The notes: a model not told the origin generated them from the sequence alone. A stretch of 64,000 nucleotides of DNA from Foetidibacter luteolus (GCF_009650435.1 NZ_VVIP01000034.1:18898-82897), one strand, 5' to 3'. Counted from the stretch's first letter, positions 52,653 through 62,092 are shown. Numbers and translations are program-made.

Positions 52653-53111
52653 ATGTTAACCTCTAAATCTATTTTCATCGTAGACGATGAACCCCTTCAT
52701 TTATCCACGTCAATGTATCATCTCAAGCGCCTGGGTTACAAAAATATCGCATGCTTCAGCAGCGGGGAAGAATGTATAAGTAATTTAGACCTTCGTCCGG
52801 ACATTATTTTTTTAGATTACCTGATGAATGAAATGAACGGGCTGGATACGCTGAAAGCAATCAAAGCTTATCATCGCAATTGTTTTGTGGTATTTGTTTC
52901 CGGGCAAGATAATGTTGAGGACGCGTTGGAGGCCTTAAAAAATGGTGCCGTGGATTACATCGTCAAAGGAAAGGACCAACTGAAGCTAATTGAAGCAGCA
53001 CTTTCCTCTATTCGTGAGTTTTTTCTGACTCATGATAAAAATTTGGAGCACCAGCATAAATCGTTTCTTTTAAAGAATCGATGGTATAACGGTTTTTTGT
53101 CCCCTTGTTGA
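52653..53111 (+). CDS. Single-domain response regulator with RWYNGF tail (paralog 2)
   Basis: The 152-residue protein has a receiver with VDDE at the start, phospho-acceptor in IIFLDYLM, Ser in FVSGQ and Lys in YIVKGKD, and the tail KSFLLKNRWYNGF. It is clearly paralogous to the protein at 50398 over its whole length. A small gene (53141) follows within 30 bp, whereas the same gene behind paralog 1 is decayed. Confidence 0.9.
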   Translation: MLTSKSIFIVDDEPLHLSTSMYHLKRLGYKNIACFSSGEECISNLDLRPDIIFLDYLMNEMNGLDTLKAIKAYHRNCFVVFVSGQDNVEDALEALKNGAVDYIVKGKDQLKLIEAALSSIREFFLTHDKNLEHQHKSFLLKNRWYNGFLSPC

Positions 53112-53140
53112 TAAATGGATCGATAACCCCCAATATTCCT

Positions 53141-53437
53141 ATGGCATCATATGAACTCAAGTTTTTGTTTGAGGGAATAATCTTTACTTCGACCTTGCAT
53201 GTGCTTAGCGATGATGTAAATCAAAAGGAAGTAATGATTGTCTTTTCCACAAAATATCTTATAAATAATTTTCAAAAGATGTACAAGTTCTGTTTGGTGA
53301 ATAACCAGTTTAAGGCCATTTATCCAAACAGTCAGAAAGAGCGTGAATTAATTGATGCTCTTCAAATGTCCTTACTTTCTTATTTTAAAATCACAAGCAG
53401 GAAGTTTGTTAGCATGAAGTCAAGTATTAGCGCTTAA
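53141..53437 (+). CDS. Small unknown partner gene of the RWYNGF receiver
   Basis: About 98 residues from the ATG at 53141 (MASYELKFLFEG); an earlier non-ATG start at 53105 overlaps the receiver gene. The first half is beta-rich (IIFTSTLHVLSDD, EVMIVFSTKYL) and the end is a helix (ERELIDALQMSLLSYF) with basic tail. No family is recognised. A decayed copy behind paralog 1 supports a functional pairing with the receiver. Confidence 0.65.
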   Translation: MASYELKFLFEGIIFTSTLHVLSDDVNQKEVMIVFSTKYLINNFQKMYKFCLVNNQFKAIYPNSQKERELIDALQMSLLSYFKITSRKFVSMKSSISA

Positions 53438-53588
53438 AAGCTCATTTACTTCCATAAGCCTCGACCTAGCCTAGTTTAACCTGCCGAGTTCATGAAGATT
53501 AGCCCAGCCCTATTCTGGAAACCTAGAAAATGGAGCGTTCAGGATATTAGACTATCTGCATATCGCTATGCTGCTTTAAAAATTAGGG

Positions 53589-54233
53589 TCAACTGATAAA
53601 CTTATCCGTTTTGATTATCTTCTGGGTCATCGCATAATGGATCAGTTCTATATCTCTAGAGATATTTAGCTTTTCAAAAATTCTCCGCTTGTAAGTACTT
53701 ACTGTTGTTATAGCTAAAAACAGTTGACTTGCAATTTGAGAAACACTGTTACCAGAAGCAAGGAGTTTAAAGACCATAAATTCTCTAAGCGAAAACCGGT
53801 TATGAGGAGCTTGCTCCTGCTCAATTGATGCCAACAATGTTTCTGCAATTTGTGGTGTAAAATACCTTTTACCCAGCCTAATATGTTCAATTGCATTGAT
53901 GAGCTCATCATTTGCAGCGGTCTTGTTTATATAGGCGGAAGCCCCGAGTCGAAAAGATCGAACCGCATAAAGATCTTCGCTATAAGAGCTGATCATGATT
54001 ACAGGCAAACCTGGATAGATGGATTTGATCTGCTGAAGTGTTTCAAGCCCGTCCCTGCCAGGCATTTCTATATCAGATATTACAAGATCGAAATGATGGG
54101 ATACAATTTGGCTTATCAGGGATTCTGCATCGTTGACTTCAATAACTTTACATGAAGGAAAATAATCTTTCAACAGAAAGCTGATGCCTAGCCTGATAAA
54201 GGAATGATCATCTGCAACAATTATATTTTTCAT
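53589..54233 (-). CDS. NarL/FixJ family response regulator
   Basis: The 214-residue regulator has a receiver (ADDHSFIRLG with D8-D9, phospho-acceptor Asp in LVISDIEMPGRDG, Ser in ISSYSE, Lys in INKTA) and a C-terminal LuxR-type HTH (FSLREFMVFKLLASGNSVS, ITTVSTYKRRIFEKLNISR). Its start is 23 bp behind the stop of the TPR-kinase gene in the same direction, so they form a two-component pair of a type frequent in Bacteroidota. Confidence 0.93.
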   Translation of the reverse strand: MKNIIVADDHSFIRLGISFLLKDYFPSCKVIEVNDAESLISQIVSHHFDLVISDIEMPGRDGLETLQQIKSIYPGLPVIMISSYSEDLYAVRSFRLGASAYINKTAANDELINAIEHIRLGKRYFTPQIAETLLASIEQEQAPHNRFSLREFMVFKLLASGNSVSQIASQLFLAITTVSTYKRRIFEKLNISRDIELIHYAMTQKIIKTDKFIS

Positions 54234-54255
54234 CCTACTTTAATTTTAGATTTGA

Positions 54256-56247
54256 TTAATCCAAAGTTGGCAATTCGACATAAAATATTGATCCCTTTCC
54301 TTCTGCACTTTCAAACCAAATTTTTCCTTTCAAACTAGCTACTATATCTTTTGTACTAATCAATCCCAATCCATGCGATTCTTCGCCTATTGTTCCTTTT
54401 CTGCCTGTGTTCTTTTGTGCGTTAAAAAGTTTTTCTTTCAACTGATCCGGGATACCAATACCAGTATCTTCGACTATCAAGCGGGCTAACCCTTTATTGG
54501 CTTCAATCTTAATGTTAATGACAGATTGGTGAGGACTAAATTTAATGGCGTTTGTTATCAGATTGGTGATTATACGCCATACTTTCCAACTCGTTCCGTT
54601 CACGTAAGCTTTAGTAGATGCATTAACGTTCAATACCTGTTCTTTTTGTTCTGCCGCAGGTAATAGCAATTCAACAGTAAACCGGACAATTTCAGCGAGT
54701 TCGGTTCTTGCAATGTCAACTTCCATCCGTTTAGTATCGCCAAGAACATCCTTGATCGTCGAGTCAGCATACCTACAAGCATTTTTAATAGCGTTAAAAA
54801 TTTTGTTATAAGAATCAAGCTCTACTTTTCGCGAAAGACCAGACACAAGCGTATTGATCCCGGCTATCGGGTTTTTGAGATCATGAGCAACAGAGCGGAT
54901 TATTTTTCTAAGATTAAAAAGCTTGAAAAGATTTTTTTGCTGATGGATATAAAGATGCCTTTGGATTTTGAATCCTCCAGCTATTAATAGCAGTAGCAGG
55001 ATAAATCCTGCAATCATTATCCAGGTGTAAATAATTTCGATTTTTCTGTTGCTCTCGTGCAGTTCTTGTTTGAGGTTTTGAGAAGTTGTTTGTAGTTCTG
55101 AAAAAATATTAAAAGAATCAAACACTATTTTACGTTTGTCATTTTCTTCTTTAAGGGCAATGTATTTTCTTAAGTAGGGATATGCTTGAAGAGAATCAAA
55201 GATCATGTAAAACCTGGATTGTAGATTATATAGCTGGACAAGTATTTTGTCGTTTTTTGATCTGTGCAGGGATTCTTCAAGTATCTTCAGTGTTTCCCTA
55301 GCCTTCGAAAAATTGCTATTTCTAATTTCGGTAGAGGCAATGAGGGAAAGAGTTGCCTGGTAAAAGGGCGTATCAGCCCTGCTTGTCGTTAACGTACTGT
55401 TTCTTAGAAGCTCCAGCCCGGATTGGCTTCTGCCTTCCAAAGTAAGTAGCTCCCCTTTATTAGCTTTAACTACCGCTTTAGCAAGTTCATTATATTGTTT
55501 GTGGTCTGGAAAATGATATTCATTTTTGATAATGTATCGCATGGCTGAATCAAAAAAAATCCTTGCACTGTCAAATTTACCATCATTCATATAACTTAAT
55601 CCGGTATTATCAAGGTTAAGTTGAACATACACATATCGTGCAAATGAATCGGGCTCACATGCAATCGTCTGGTTTACAGCTGCTTGATAATAACGGGCTG
55701 CATCTTTAAACTTCTCCTGTGCGTATAATATGTTTCCCAGCCGGTTGTAATAACCATTACTGGTACATTTATCATCGACATGATCTTCTATGAAGTGACT
55801 GGCTAGAGTGTAAAAGTTTACACCTTGTAAAAAGTTTTGTTCTGCAAAAAAAATGTCTCCTTTCAGAAATAGAGTTTTTGCATAGTACTCCGCAAACGAT
55901 TGATCATCTAAAAGAGGCTTTAGAACTTCAAGAGCACTGTCGGCGCATAAGTGAGCCGCATTATAATCTTTCAAACTCGAAAAATTAATGTCTCGTTTAA
56001 GATCCAGAATCCTGTACTTTTCGTTGGCTGACATTTTGCGGGATCGTGAAAGCTCAGTTAGGGCTATGATCGCTGCAGAAGAATTCGTATCACGAATTTT
56101 CTCAATCATTGTCATTCGGTCTTTAATCAGAAACTCTTTTTGTGATTGGTCGAATGGTCTCTTGCAACTCCCTGACCCAATACAAAAAAGTGAAAACATC
56201 AATTCGGCGGCAATAAAAACTCGGGGATAAATTAGGAGATTGGACAT
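54256..56247 (-). CDS. TPR-containing membrane histidine kinase
   Basis: The 663-residue protein begins with a hydrophobic export signal containing a Cys (GSGSCKRP). Residues of about 60-390 are TPR-like helical repeats (AARYYQAAVNQTIA, GLSYMNDGKFDSARIFFDSA) in the periplasm. One membrane helix follows (WIMIAGFILLLLLIAGGFKI), then HisKA with SVAHDLKNPIAGINTLVSGL and an intact HATPase (LITNAIKFSP, VEDTGIGIPDQL, HGLGLISTKDI). It probably senses an extracytoplasmic ligand and phosphorylates the NarL-type partner gene downstream. Confidence 0.92.
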   Translation of the reverse strand: MSNLLIYPRVFIAAELMFSLFCIGSGSCKRPFDQSQKEFLIKDRMTMIEKIRDTNSSAAIIALTELSRSRKMSANEKYRILDLKRDINFSSLKDYNAAHLCADSALEVLKPLLDDQSFAEYYAKTLFLKGDIFFAEQNFLQGVNFYTLASHFIEDHVDDKCTSNGYYNRLGNILYAQEKFKDAARYYQAAVNQTIACEPDSFARYVYVQLNLDNTGLSYMNDGKFDSARIFFDSAMRYIIKNEYHFPDHKQYNELAKAVVKANKGELLTLEGRSQSGLELLRNSTLTTSRADTPFYQATLSLIASTEIRNSNFSKARETLKILEESLHRSKNDKILVQLYNLQSRFYMIFDSLQAYPYLRKYIALKEENDKRKIVFDSFNIFSELQTTSQNLKQELHESNRKIEIIYTWIMIAGFILLLLLIAGGFKIQRHLYIHQQKNLFKLFNLRKIIRSVAHDLKNPIAGINTLVSGLSRKVELDSYNKIFNAIKNACRYADSTIKDVLGDTKRMEVDIARTELAEIVRFTVELLLPAAEQKEQVLNVNASTKAYVNGTSWKVWRIITNLITNAIKFSPHQSVINIKIEANKGLARLIVEDTGIGIPDQLKEKLFNAQKNTGRKGTIGEESHGLGLISTKDIVASLKGKIWFESAEGKGSIFYVELPTLD

Positions 56248-56608
56248 TGGACGAAATTTTAGGTGATTTACAGGGATTCAGGGGATACGAAAAAGGGTTG
56301 TTAATAATATTTCTGCGTTTAAAAATATGCCAATGTTTATTAAACAATTCACCTGTTGGTTAATCGGAATTCCCTTTACCATTAATGAAAGGGAAAAATT
56401 TGGCACACCGATAATTACAAATTATAATAAACATCAATATATTATTCACGCATGATTTCGGTGTCGGGGAATTTACGTAAATATGACATCGTGAGAACTT
56501 TTTTACACATCCTGTAGACATTTCGTGCATGAAATGGATACCTGACAGATATGCTAAGAAAATATCGAGGAGCAACTTTTTTTCGTTTTTTTTGTATTAT
56601 TTATTTCT
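56248..56608. other. Divergent 361-bp intergenic region
   Basis: AT-rich control region between the TPR-kinase gene (leftward) and the GAF-DHp-PAS gene (rightward). An inverted repeat AAATATTTCTGCG-like element was not convincing; nothing is called. Confidence 0.4.
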
Positions 56609-57718
56609 ATGATTAAGCCAATATCCTTTAATAATTTACATCAATTCAAGCATTTTTCGTTAGGCCCCTTTAATAAAGTATTACTTCCACTCGAAGAAAT
56701 ACTTAAAGCTCTAGAAATGCTTAATAGATTATGCCAAAAATCTTTGAGCTTTATTGTTTTGCAGACTTTGGAAGATGAATATATTGTATGTGATTCTGAG
56801 CTTCAGGAAACAGCTCAGCGTGTATTAAAATTTTTAAATCGTTTAAATATTGATTTTAGCGATACCAACATCATTTCCGATATGAGGCAAGCAGAAGGGA
56901 TAAACCTTCGTAAATCTGGCTTAAGTAATATCTTGCAGTTTTGCACAACAGCCCCCCTGACTACAGATGATGGGGTAAATTTAGGCACTCTTTTTCTTAT
57001 TGATAATTTGCCAGATACGCTATCTGATTTGCAGCGTCAATTACTTCAGTTTATTTCTAGGCAAATAGTTTTGTCTGTTGAAACAAAGCTCAATGCGATA
57101 AGTTTACAAAATCAATTGGAGGAAATCGAAGGAAAAAATAAGTCATTGCGTCGTATAGCGCAAATACAATCCCATGACATTCGCCAACCTCTCTGTTCCT
57201 TAATGTCTCTAATTCACCTTGTAAGTTATAACAAAAACGAATTTAGTGAGGAGTGGCTAACTTTGTTACACGAAAGCGCCCAAGCACTTGATCAAAAAAT
57301 TAAAGACATTGTAAAAGAGAGCATGTCAGAAAAGGATATTAAGGCGATACGGTTTAATAAGATGGTAGAGGAAATTGAGGATTATGCCATACTGCTGTTA
57401 GACAAAGATGGCCGTGTTGAAAACTGGAATAAAGGTGCAGAAAAAATAAAAGGTTACAAACCCGGGGAAATTATCGGAAAACATTTTAGTGTTTTTTATA
57501 CTCAAGGTGAACAAGTGACTGGTAAACCCAATAGCCTTCTTCTTGAAGCTAAATCCAAGGGATATGCAAAGGATAAAGGATGGCGTGTTAGAAAAGACGG
57601 GGGGGTGTTTTGGGCTAGTGTCTTGATTACAGCGATACACGATGACAACGGCGAAGTGATAGGTTATACTAAGGTTACTCGCGACTTAAAATTAAAAAGG
57701 ACTGAGAAGTTAAGTTGA
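56609..57718 (+). CDS. GAF-DHp-PAS protein lacking a kinase ATPase domain
   Basis: The 369-residue protein has a GAF-like domain (about residues 25-160, LNRLCQKSLSFIVLQTLEDE, ... DGVNLGTLFLID), a dimerisation/phospho-acceptor helix pair (170-237, IQSHDIRQPLCSLMSLIHLV with H189, and ESAQALDQKIKDIVKES) and a C-terminal PAS domain (250-362, ILLLDKDGRVENWNKGAEKI, VFWASVLITAIHDD-like). No HATPase follows; the gene stops after the PAS domain. It could be a phosphotransfer or scaffold protein served by another kinase. The decayed gene at 48982-49741 has the same type of DHp end. Confidence 0.85.
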   Translation: MIKPISFNNLHQFKHFSLGPFNKVLLPLEEILKALEMLNRLCQKSLSFIVLQTLEDEYIVCDSELQETAQRVLKFLNRLNIDFSDTNIISDMRQAEGINLRKSGLSNILQFCTTAPLTTDDGVNLGTLFLIDNLPDTLSDLQRQLLQFISRQIVLSVETKLNAISLQNQLEEIEGKNKSLRRIAQIQSHDIRQPLCSLMSLIHLVSYNKNEFSEEWLTLLHESAQALDQKIKDIVKESMSEKDIKAIRFNKMVEEIEDYAILLLDKDGRVENWNKGAEKIKGYKPGEIIGKHFSVFYTQGEQVTGKPNSLLLEAKSKGYAKDKGWRVRKDGGVFWASVLITAIHDDNGEVIGYTKVTRDLKLKRTEKLS

Positions 57719-57833
57719 AAGGGCCGTAATTAGCGAAGTATCCATTACACAGAACAAACTTGCTTCGGTTTATTCAGATTTTCTTTTATTTAATCACATC
57801 ACTTCAGAGAACATTCTTGTGAGTTCCGTTCTT

Positions 57834-58043
57834 TCATAAGTTCAGGACAAAAACTAAACCCAATGGATTTGCAAGAATTATCCTGCCGTCATCCTTGAAA
57901 GCGATAGCAACTGTGATAGGAATTTTAGTTTCTTTATCGAGGATAAAGGAATTACCCCACTGAATGAATGTTGCTGTCATAGGATGATTAGCAACTGCAA
58001 TGCTCATTCCATCGGTAATATAAGCAGTGTATATGATTTGCAC
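57834..58043 (-). CDS. Small protein of the new three-member family (member 3)
   Basis: The 69-residue protein fits P-x7-W-x2-S-x7-K-x5-A-x6-G-x3-L-A-[DN]-P with P21, W29, S32 and LANP near 57-60. It shares FIQW, NSFI and LANPLGL with member 2. It lies 116 bp behind the GAF-DHp-PAS gene, convergent with it. No signal peptide. Confidence 0.7.
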   Translation of the reverse strand: MQIIYTAYITDGMSIAVANHPMTATFIQWGNSFILDKETKIPITVAIAFKDDGRIILANPLGLVFVLNL

Positions 58044-58137
58044 ATTCTTAAATTTTATGTTGAATGTTATATATATGCGATGTCTATATCTTTAAAATTT
58101 TAAAGCCTTTAACAATAGAAAATAACTTAACACGAAT

Positions 58138-58512
58138 CTATCCACAGGGCCATAAATCGTCTTCCGTAATCATCGCCAGTCCTCTTGCGGCGTCGGCGTA
58201 AATGCTGATTGGATACTTTTCTTTAAAGGAGCGGTCGCTTTCAACGCTTAAACCCAACTTGCTTTTGACACTGCCAAGTTCGTCAAGATCGATATACCCA
58301 AGCTCCGGAATGCCGAAGCCAAGATCGCAAAGGCCAAAAGCGAGGCCATCGTTATCGTGACCGATTTCTGTCAACAGCCAAGTACAGTTCGTGCCGGGCA
58401 TGAACAATTTGACGACCGGAACATGATCTTGACTGGAATAGTCCCTCAACCCGTTTTTTCGAAGTTGGATGGACTGCGCAATGGTAATTTGAGAGTAAAT
58501 ATTGTATCGCAT
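58138..58512 (-). CDS. DUF2958 domain protein
   Basis: About 124 residues from the ATG at 58512. The DUF2958 pattern is visible: GLRDYSSQDHVPVVKLFMPG, TWLLTEIGHDNDGLAFGLCD, LGYIDLDELGSVKSKLGL, then DRSFKEKYP. Such genes occur almost only on plasmids and integrative elements, usually with antirestriction and conjugation genes; their function is unknown. An upstream in-frame start at 58671 runs through a GC-rich leader with inverted repeats and is not preferred. No conjugation genes are present here, so this is likely a leftover of a mobile element. Confidence 0.8.
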   Translation of the reverse strand: MRYNIYSQITIAQSIQLRKNGLRDYSSQDHVPVVKLFMPGTNCTWLLTEIGHDNDGLAFGLCDLGFGIPELGYIDLDELGSVKSKLGLSVESDRSFKEKYPISIYADAARGLAMITEDDLWPCG

Positions 58513-58963
58513 GATGGTTCCCTTTCGTTTGAGATGATGGGTACGGGAAACCGTTCCCTGAAATTCGAGCGACCACCCGGCAAAAATTTTGGTCGGGCGG
58601 GGAGCCGCAACGTGGCGGCGAAAATTTTTGTTGGAAGCAAGGAAGCGGTTTCGGCAGGATGACCGTATCAATTCATCAAAGCGAGAACGAAAGATGTAAT
58701 AATGCCGTTTGTCCGATGCTGATGGTTTGTGTGATCAGGCGAAAAGCTGTCAAAATTGGTGCAAATTACACATGTATCAGATCCAAAATTGCCAACAACC
58801 AGTATACCTATATAAAAACGTTACAAAACCGGACAGTCGTTTGTATCGGAAAAGAACGTTGGTTGGCGACAAATTTCGGCCTAACTATTTGTTAATCAAT
58901 CCACTGGATATCCGGCATGCTCTTGGGAGCACGTTTTCAATTTCTGTTTTTCATTCCACCAAT
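58513..58963. other. 451-bp divergent gap with structured leader of the DUF2958 gene
   Basis: On the minus strand bases 58640-58540 contain AAAATTTTCGCCGCC, CGTTGCGGC, AAAATTTTTGCCGGG and GTGGTCGCTCG, two related AAAATTTT-GCCG blocks with GC-rich hairpins. This looks like a leader element or iteron, not like coding sequence. The rest carries nothing recognised. Confidence 0.5.
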
Positions 58964-61342
58964 ATGATTAGAAATTTCTTTAAAGTCGCTTTTCGAAATC
59001 TTCTGCGCAATAAAGGTTTCTCTGCAATCAACATCACCGGCCTTGCGATAGGCATGGCCAGCGCCATCCTTCTTTTACTATGGATAAAAAATGAAACTAG
59101 TTACGACAAATTCCATAAAAACAAAGACAGGATTTACGAGGTATGGAACCGCGTACCTTACGAAGGAAAGGTCGAATGCTGGAACACCGTGTCAGCCCCA
59201 ACTGCCCGGGCGTTGGAGAAAGATTTGCCTGAAGTCGAACGCGCAGTAAGAATTACAGGTGACGACAATGTTCTTTTTTCCGTTGGCGATAAAAAATTAA
59301 TGAAATCGGGGTTCATGGTTGATACCGGTTTTCTGCAAATGTTCAGCTTCCCTTTGCTGAAGGGCAATCCTTCGACTGCATTGAATAACATCCATTCCAT
59401 CGTGCTTACTGAAAGAGCCGCAAAAAGCTTGTTTGGCAATCACGATGCTTTTGGAAGGGTAATAAAACTTGAAAACGAAGAAGGTTTTACTGTAACGGGG
59501 ATAATGAAAGACTTACCCAATAATACCCGATTCGATTTTGAGTTTTTGATACCAATGTCCAATCTAAAGTACAAACCTGGACAGGATTTGGGTTGGAACG
59601 ACAACAGCACCCCCACTTTTGTGATGCTGAAGCCCAATGCAAACTTTACATCAGTGGCTCCTAAAATAAAACTGTTAAAGCAAAAGTATAGTGATGAAGC
59701 AAAAACGATGAAATGGCAGTTATTTCTTTATCCTCTTGAGCGCTGGCGTTTATATTCAAGCTTTACAAATGGCGTCGAAGACAGTGGCGGCCGCAACACA
59801 TCCGTCAAATTAATGAGCATTATCGCTGGATTTTTATTACTTATTGCCTGCATCAATTTCATGAACCTGAGCACCGCACGAAGCGAAAAACGGGCTAAAG
59901 AAGTTGGCATACGAAAGGTAGTGGGTGCTCAAAAAAGTTCACTTGTCAGTCAATTTATCGGTGAATCTATCTTTATCGCCTTTCTGGCAGAAGTTATTGC
60001 CGTTCTTATAGTTCAGTTAAGTTTACCAGGTTATAATCAGCTTACCGGGACGGAACTGTTCATTGATTTTAGCAGTGCGTACACGTGGCTCGCATTTACA
60101 GGGTTTGTTTTTTTCACCGGATTATTGGCTGGCAGCTATCCTGCATTCTTCCTTTCCTCTTTCCGCCCTGTAAAAGTTTTGAAGGGAACTTTCAAAAAAG
60201 GAAACGCGCTAATAGCTCCCAGGAAGATATTGGTTGTAATACAATTCACATTTGCCATCATTTTGATGATCTGTACCATTATCGTTAAACAACAGATAGA
60301 CCATGCCCGCAAACGCCAGACAGGTTATGAAAAAAGGAATCTCGTTTACCATTTCATGACCGGTGATATACCTAAGAATTATGCTCTTATAAAAAACGAA
60401 CTACTCGCATCAGGGGTAGCAAAGTCAATTACGAAAACGAATTCCCCACTTACTGAAAGATGGAGCGATGGGTGGGGACAGAATTGGGAAGGAAAAGATC
60501 CCAATGAGAACACCTCTTTTGACCGGTACCTATGTGATGATGGGCTGGGTTTAACTGCGGGATTGCAGTTTGTTCAAGGCCGGGATTTCGATCTGAAAAA
60601 ATTTCCTACCGATTCGACAGCATTACTCATAAATGAATCAGCCCTTAAGATAATGAAGTTTAAAAACCCGATCGGCAAAACGGTAAGTGACTTAGGGATA
60701 GATTGGCATATTGTGGGAGTGGTAAAAGATTTCATTCTGACGGATCCTTATCAATCGACAAAGCCTATATTGATCTGTGGGGCTAAAAGTAGCTTTATGA
60801 GTTTTTACACAATGTTGATAAAGCTGAATGAAAGAAACGCTGCGTCTGATAACATAAAAAGAGCAGAAGCAATTTTCAAAAAATATAACCCGGCATACCC
60901 ATTTGAATATAAGTTTACAGACGAAGCTTACGCCAAGAAATTCGAAAGTGAACAACGCCAGGGAGTCCTGGCGGCATTATTCGCAGGGCTCACTATATTT
61001 ATTTCATGCCTTGGCTTATTTGGTCTTGCCACATATATGGCGGAGAACAGGACTAAGGAAATAGGCGTAAGAAAAGTATTAGGGGCTTCGGTCACAGGGA
61101 TCGCAGCATTATTATCAAAAGATTTTGTGAAGCTGGTCATCATTTCATTCGTAATAGCTGTGCCACTCTCATATTGGGTCATGGATAAATGGTTGCAGGC
61201 TTATGAATATCGTGTCGGTATCCATTGGTGGGTATTCCTTGCTGCATGTTTTTCGTCTGTAGCGGTTGCGGTATTGACCGTAAGTTATCAGGCTATGAAA
61301 GCGGCATTGGCCAATCCGGTGATATCGCTTCGCACGGAATGA
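58964..61342 (+). CDS. ABC transporter permease of the MacB/FtsX type
   Basis: About 792 residues from the ATG at 58964 (MIRNFFKVAFRNLLRNKG), the typical start of Bacteroidota FtsX-like permeases; longer upstream starts add non-homologous residues. It has one N-terminal membrane helix, a large periplasmic MacB core domain, three helices (LMSIIAGFLLLIACINFMNL), a second periplasmic domain and a final three-helix block with the EIGVRKVLGAS motif. The EVGIRKVVGAQ motif of the first half is also intact. The matching ATPase gene is not in the window. Substrates of such orphan permeases are unknown. Confidence 0.92.
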   Translation: MIRNFFKVAFRNLLRNKGFSAINITGLAIGMASAILLLLWIKNETSYDKFHKNKDRIYEVWNRVPYEGKVECWNTVSAPTARALEKDLPEVERAVRITGDDNVLFSVGDKKLMKSGFMVDTGFLQMFSFPLLKGNPSTALNNIHSIVLTERAAKSLFGNHDAFGRVIKLENEEGFTVTGIMKDLPNNTRFDFEFLIPMSNLKYKPGQDLGWNDNSTPTFVMLKPNANFTSVAPKIKLLKQKYSDEAKTMKWQLFLYPLERWRLYSSFTNGVEDSGGRNTSVKLMSIIAGFLLLIACINFMNLSTARSEKRAKEVGIRKVVGAQKSSLVSQFIGESIFIAFLAEVIAVLIVQLSLPGYNQLTGTELFIDFSSAYTWLAFTGFVFFTGLLAGSYPAFFLSSFRPVKVLKGTFKKGNALIAPRKILVVIQFTFAIILMICTIIVKQQIDHARKRQTGYEKRNLVYHFMTGDIPKNYALIKNELLASGVAKSITKTNSPLTERWSDGWGQNWEGKDPNENTSFDRYLCDDGLGLTAGLQFVQGRDFDLKKFPTDSTALLINESALKIMKFKNPIGKTVSDLGIDWHIVGVVKDFILTDPYQSTKPILICGAKSSFMSFYTMLIKLNERNAASDNIKRAEAIFKKYNPAYPFEYKFTDEAYAKKFESEQRQGVLAALFAGLTIFISCLGLFGLATYMAENRTKEIGVRKVLGASVTGIAALLSKDFVKLVIISFVIAVPLSYWVMDKWLQAYEYRVGIHWWVFLAACFSSVAVAVLTVSYQAMKAALANPVISLRTE

Positions 61343-62092
61343 TAGAGTTCGGGTAATCTTTTCGACATATAGATAAATTAAAGTTGGCCACTCAATACTG
61401 CGGTAGTGAATAGTATCATCGATAACAATTTCACCATGCCACCTTTTTGTAAGGTTTTTTATTGCTGAATTTTATGCCTCTTAGTATTACATTGCCTACT
61501 ATTTTTGATAGCAAGCTCCTGTTTTCCGTTACAAGAGCTTGCAGACATTTGCCGTTGCCTTACCAGAATGCTTTCAAAATAAACTGCAGCTTTCGATGCC
61601 TCACTGGCAGCAATGTCAAACTGCTTATTTTCCTTGAGTGCTTTCCACCGGTCGGTGAGATAGTTACAAGCATAAAAACAGTCTTTGCGTAACGACCCGC
61701 TTCAAAACCCAACACAATTAATGATGCTGACATCAACCACCCGCTAAGCCCGTCAGCATGTTACTCTATAGGCATTCGCTTCATTCAAAATCCATAACTA
61801 ACTTCACGGCTACCCAAGGTTCCATGAACATGGCTTAAATTCTGCCTCCGCTTTGTTCTTATTCACTTAACTCTTTATGGTTTTATGTGAAACCCTTTTT
61901 GTCTATCAAAATTTTTTCTATTTTTACCCTATGAGAAGCACAGTAATGTCATAATATCATTTGCTTAGCCCCGCACCAATCTGCTAATATTTTGTAGTTA
62001 GCGAGTGTTTTTTACTTCTATTTTTTGGGAAACTAAAACTCATTGCTCAGTAAATAGTCACTGGCTATGAAGTCATTTACAAATCAAATTTT
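61343..62092. other. 750-bp gap with one short coding-like stretch
   Basis: On the minus strand about 61460-61700 is open and reads KDCFYACNYLTDRWKALK, ENKQFDIAASEASKAAVYFE and SILVRQRQMSASS, with protein-like composition but no start codon and no known family. The remainder is AT-rich without features. It is treated as gene debris. Confidence 0.4.
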
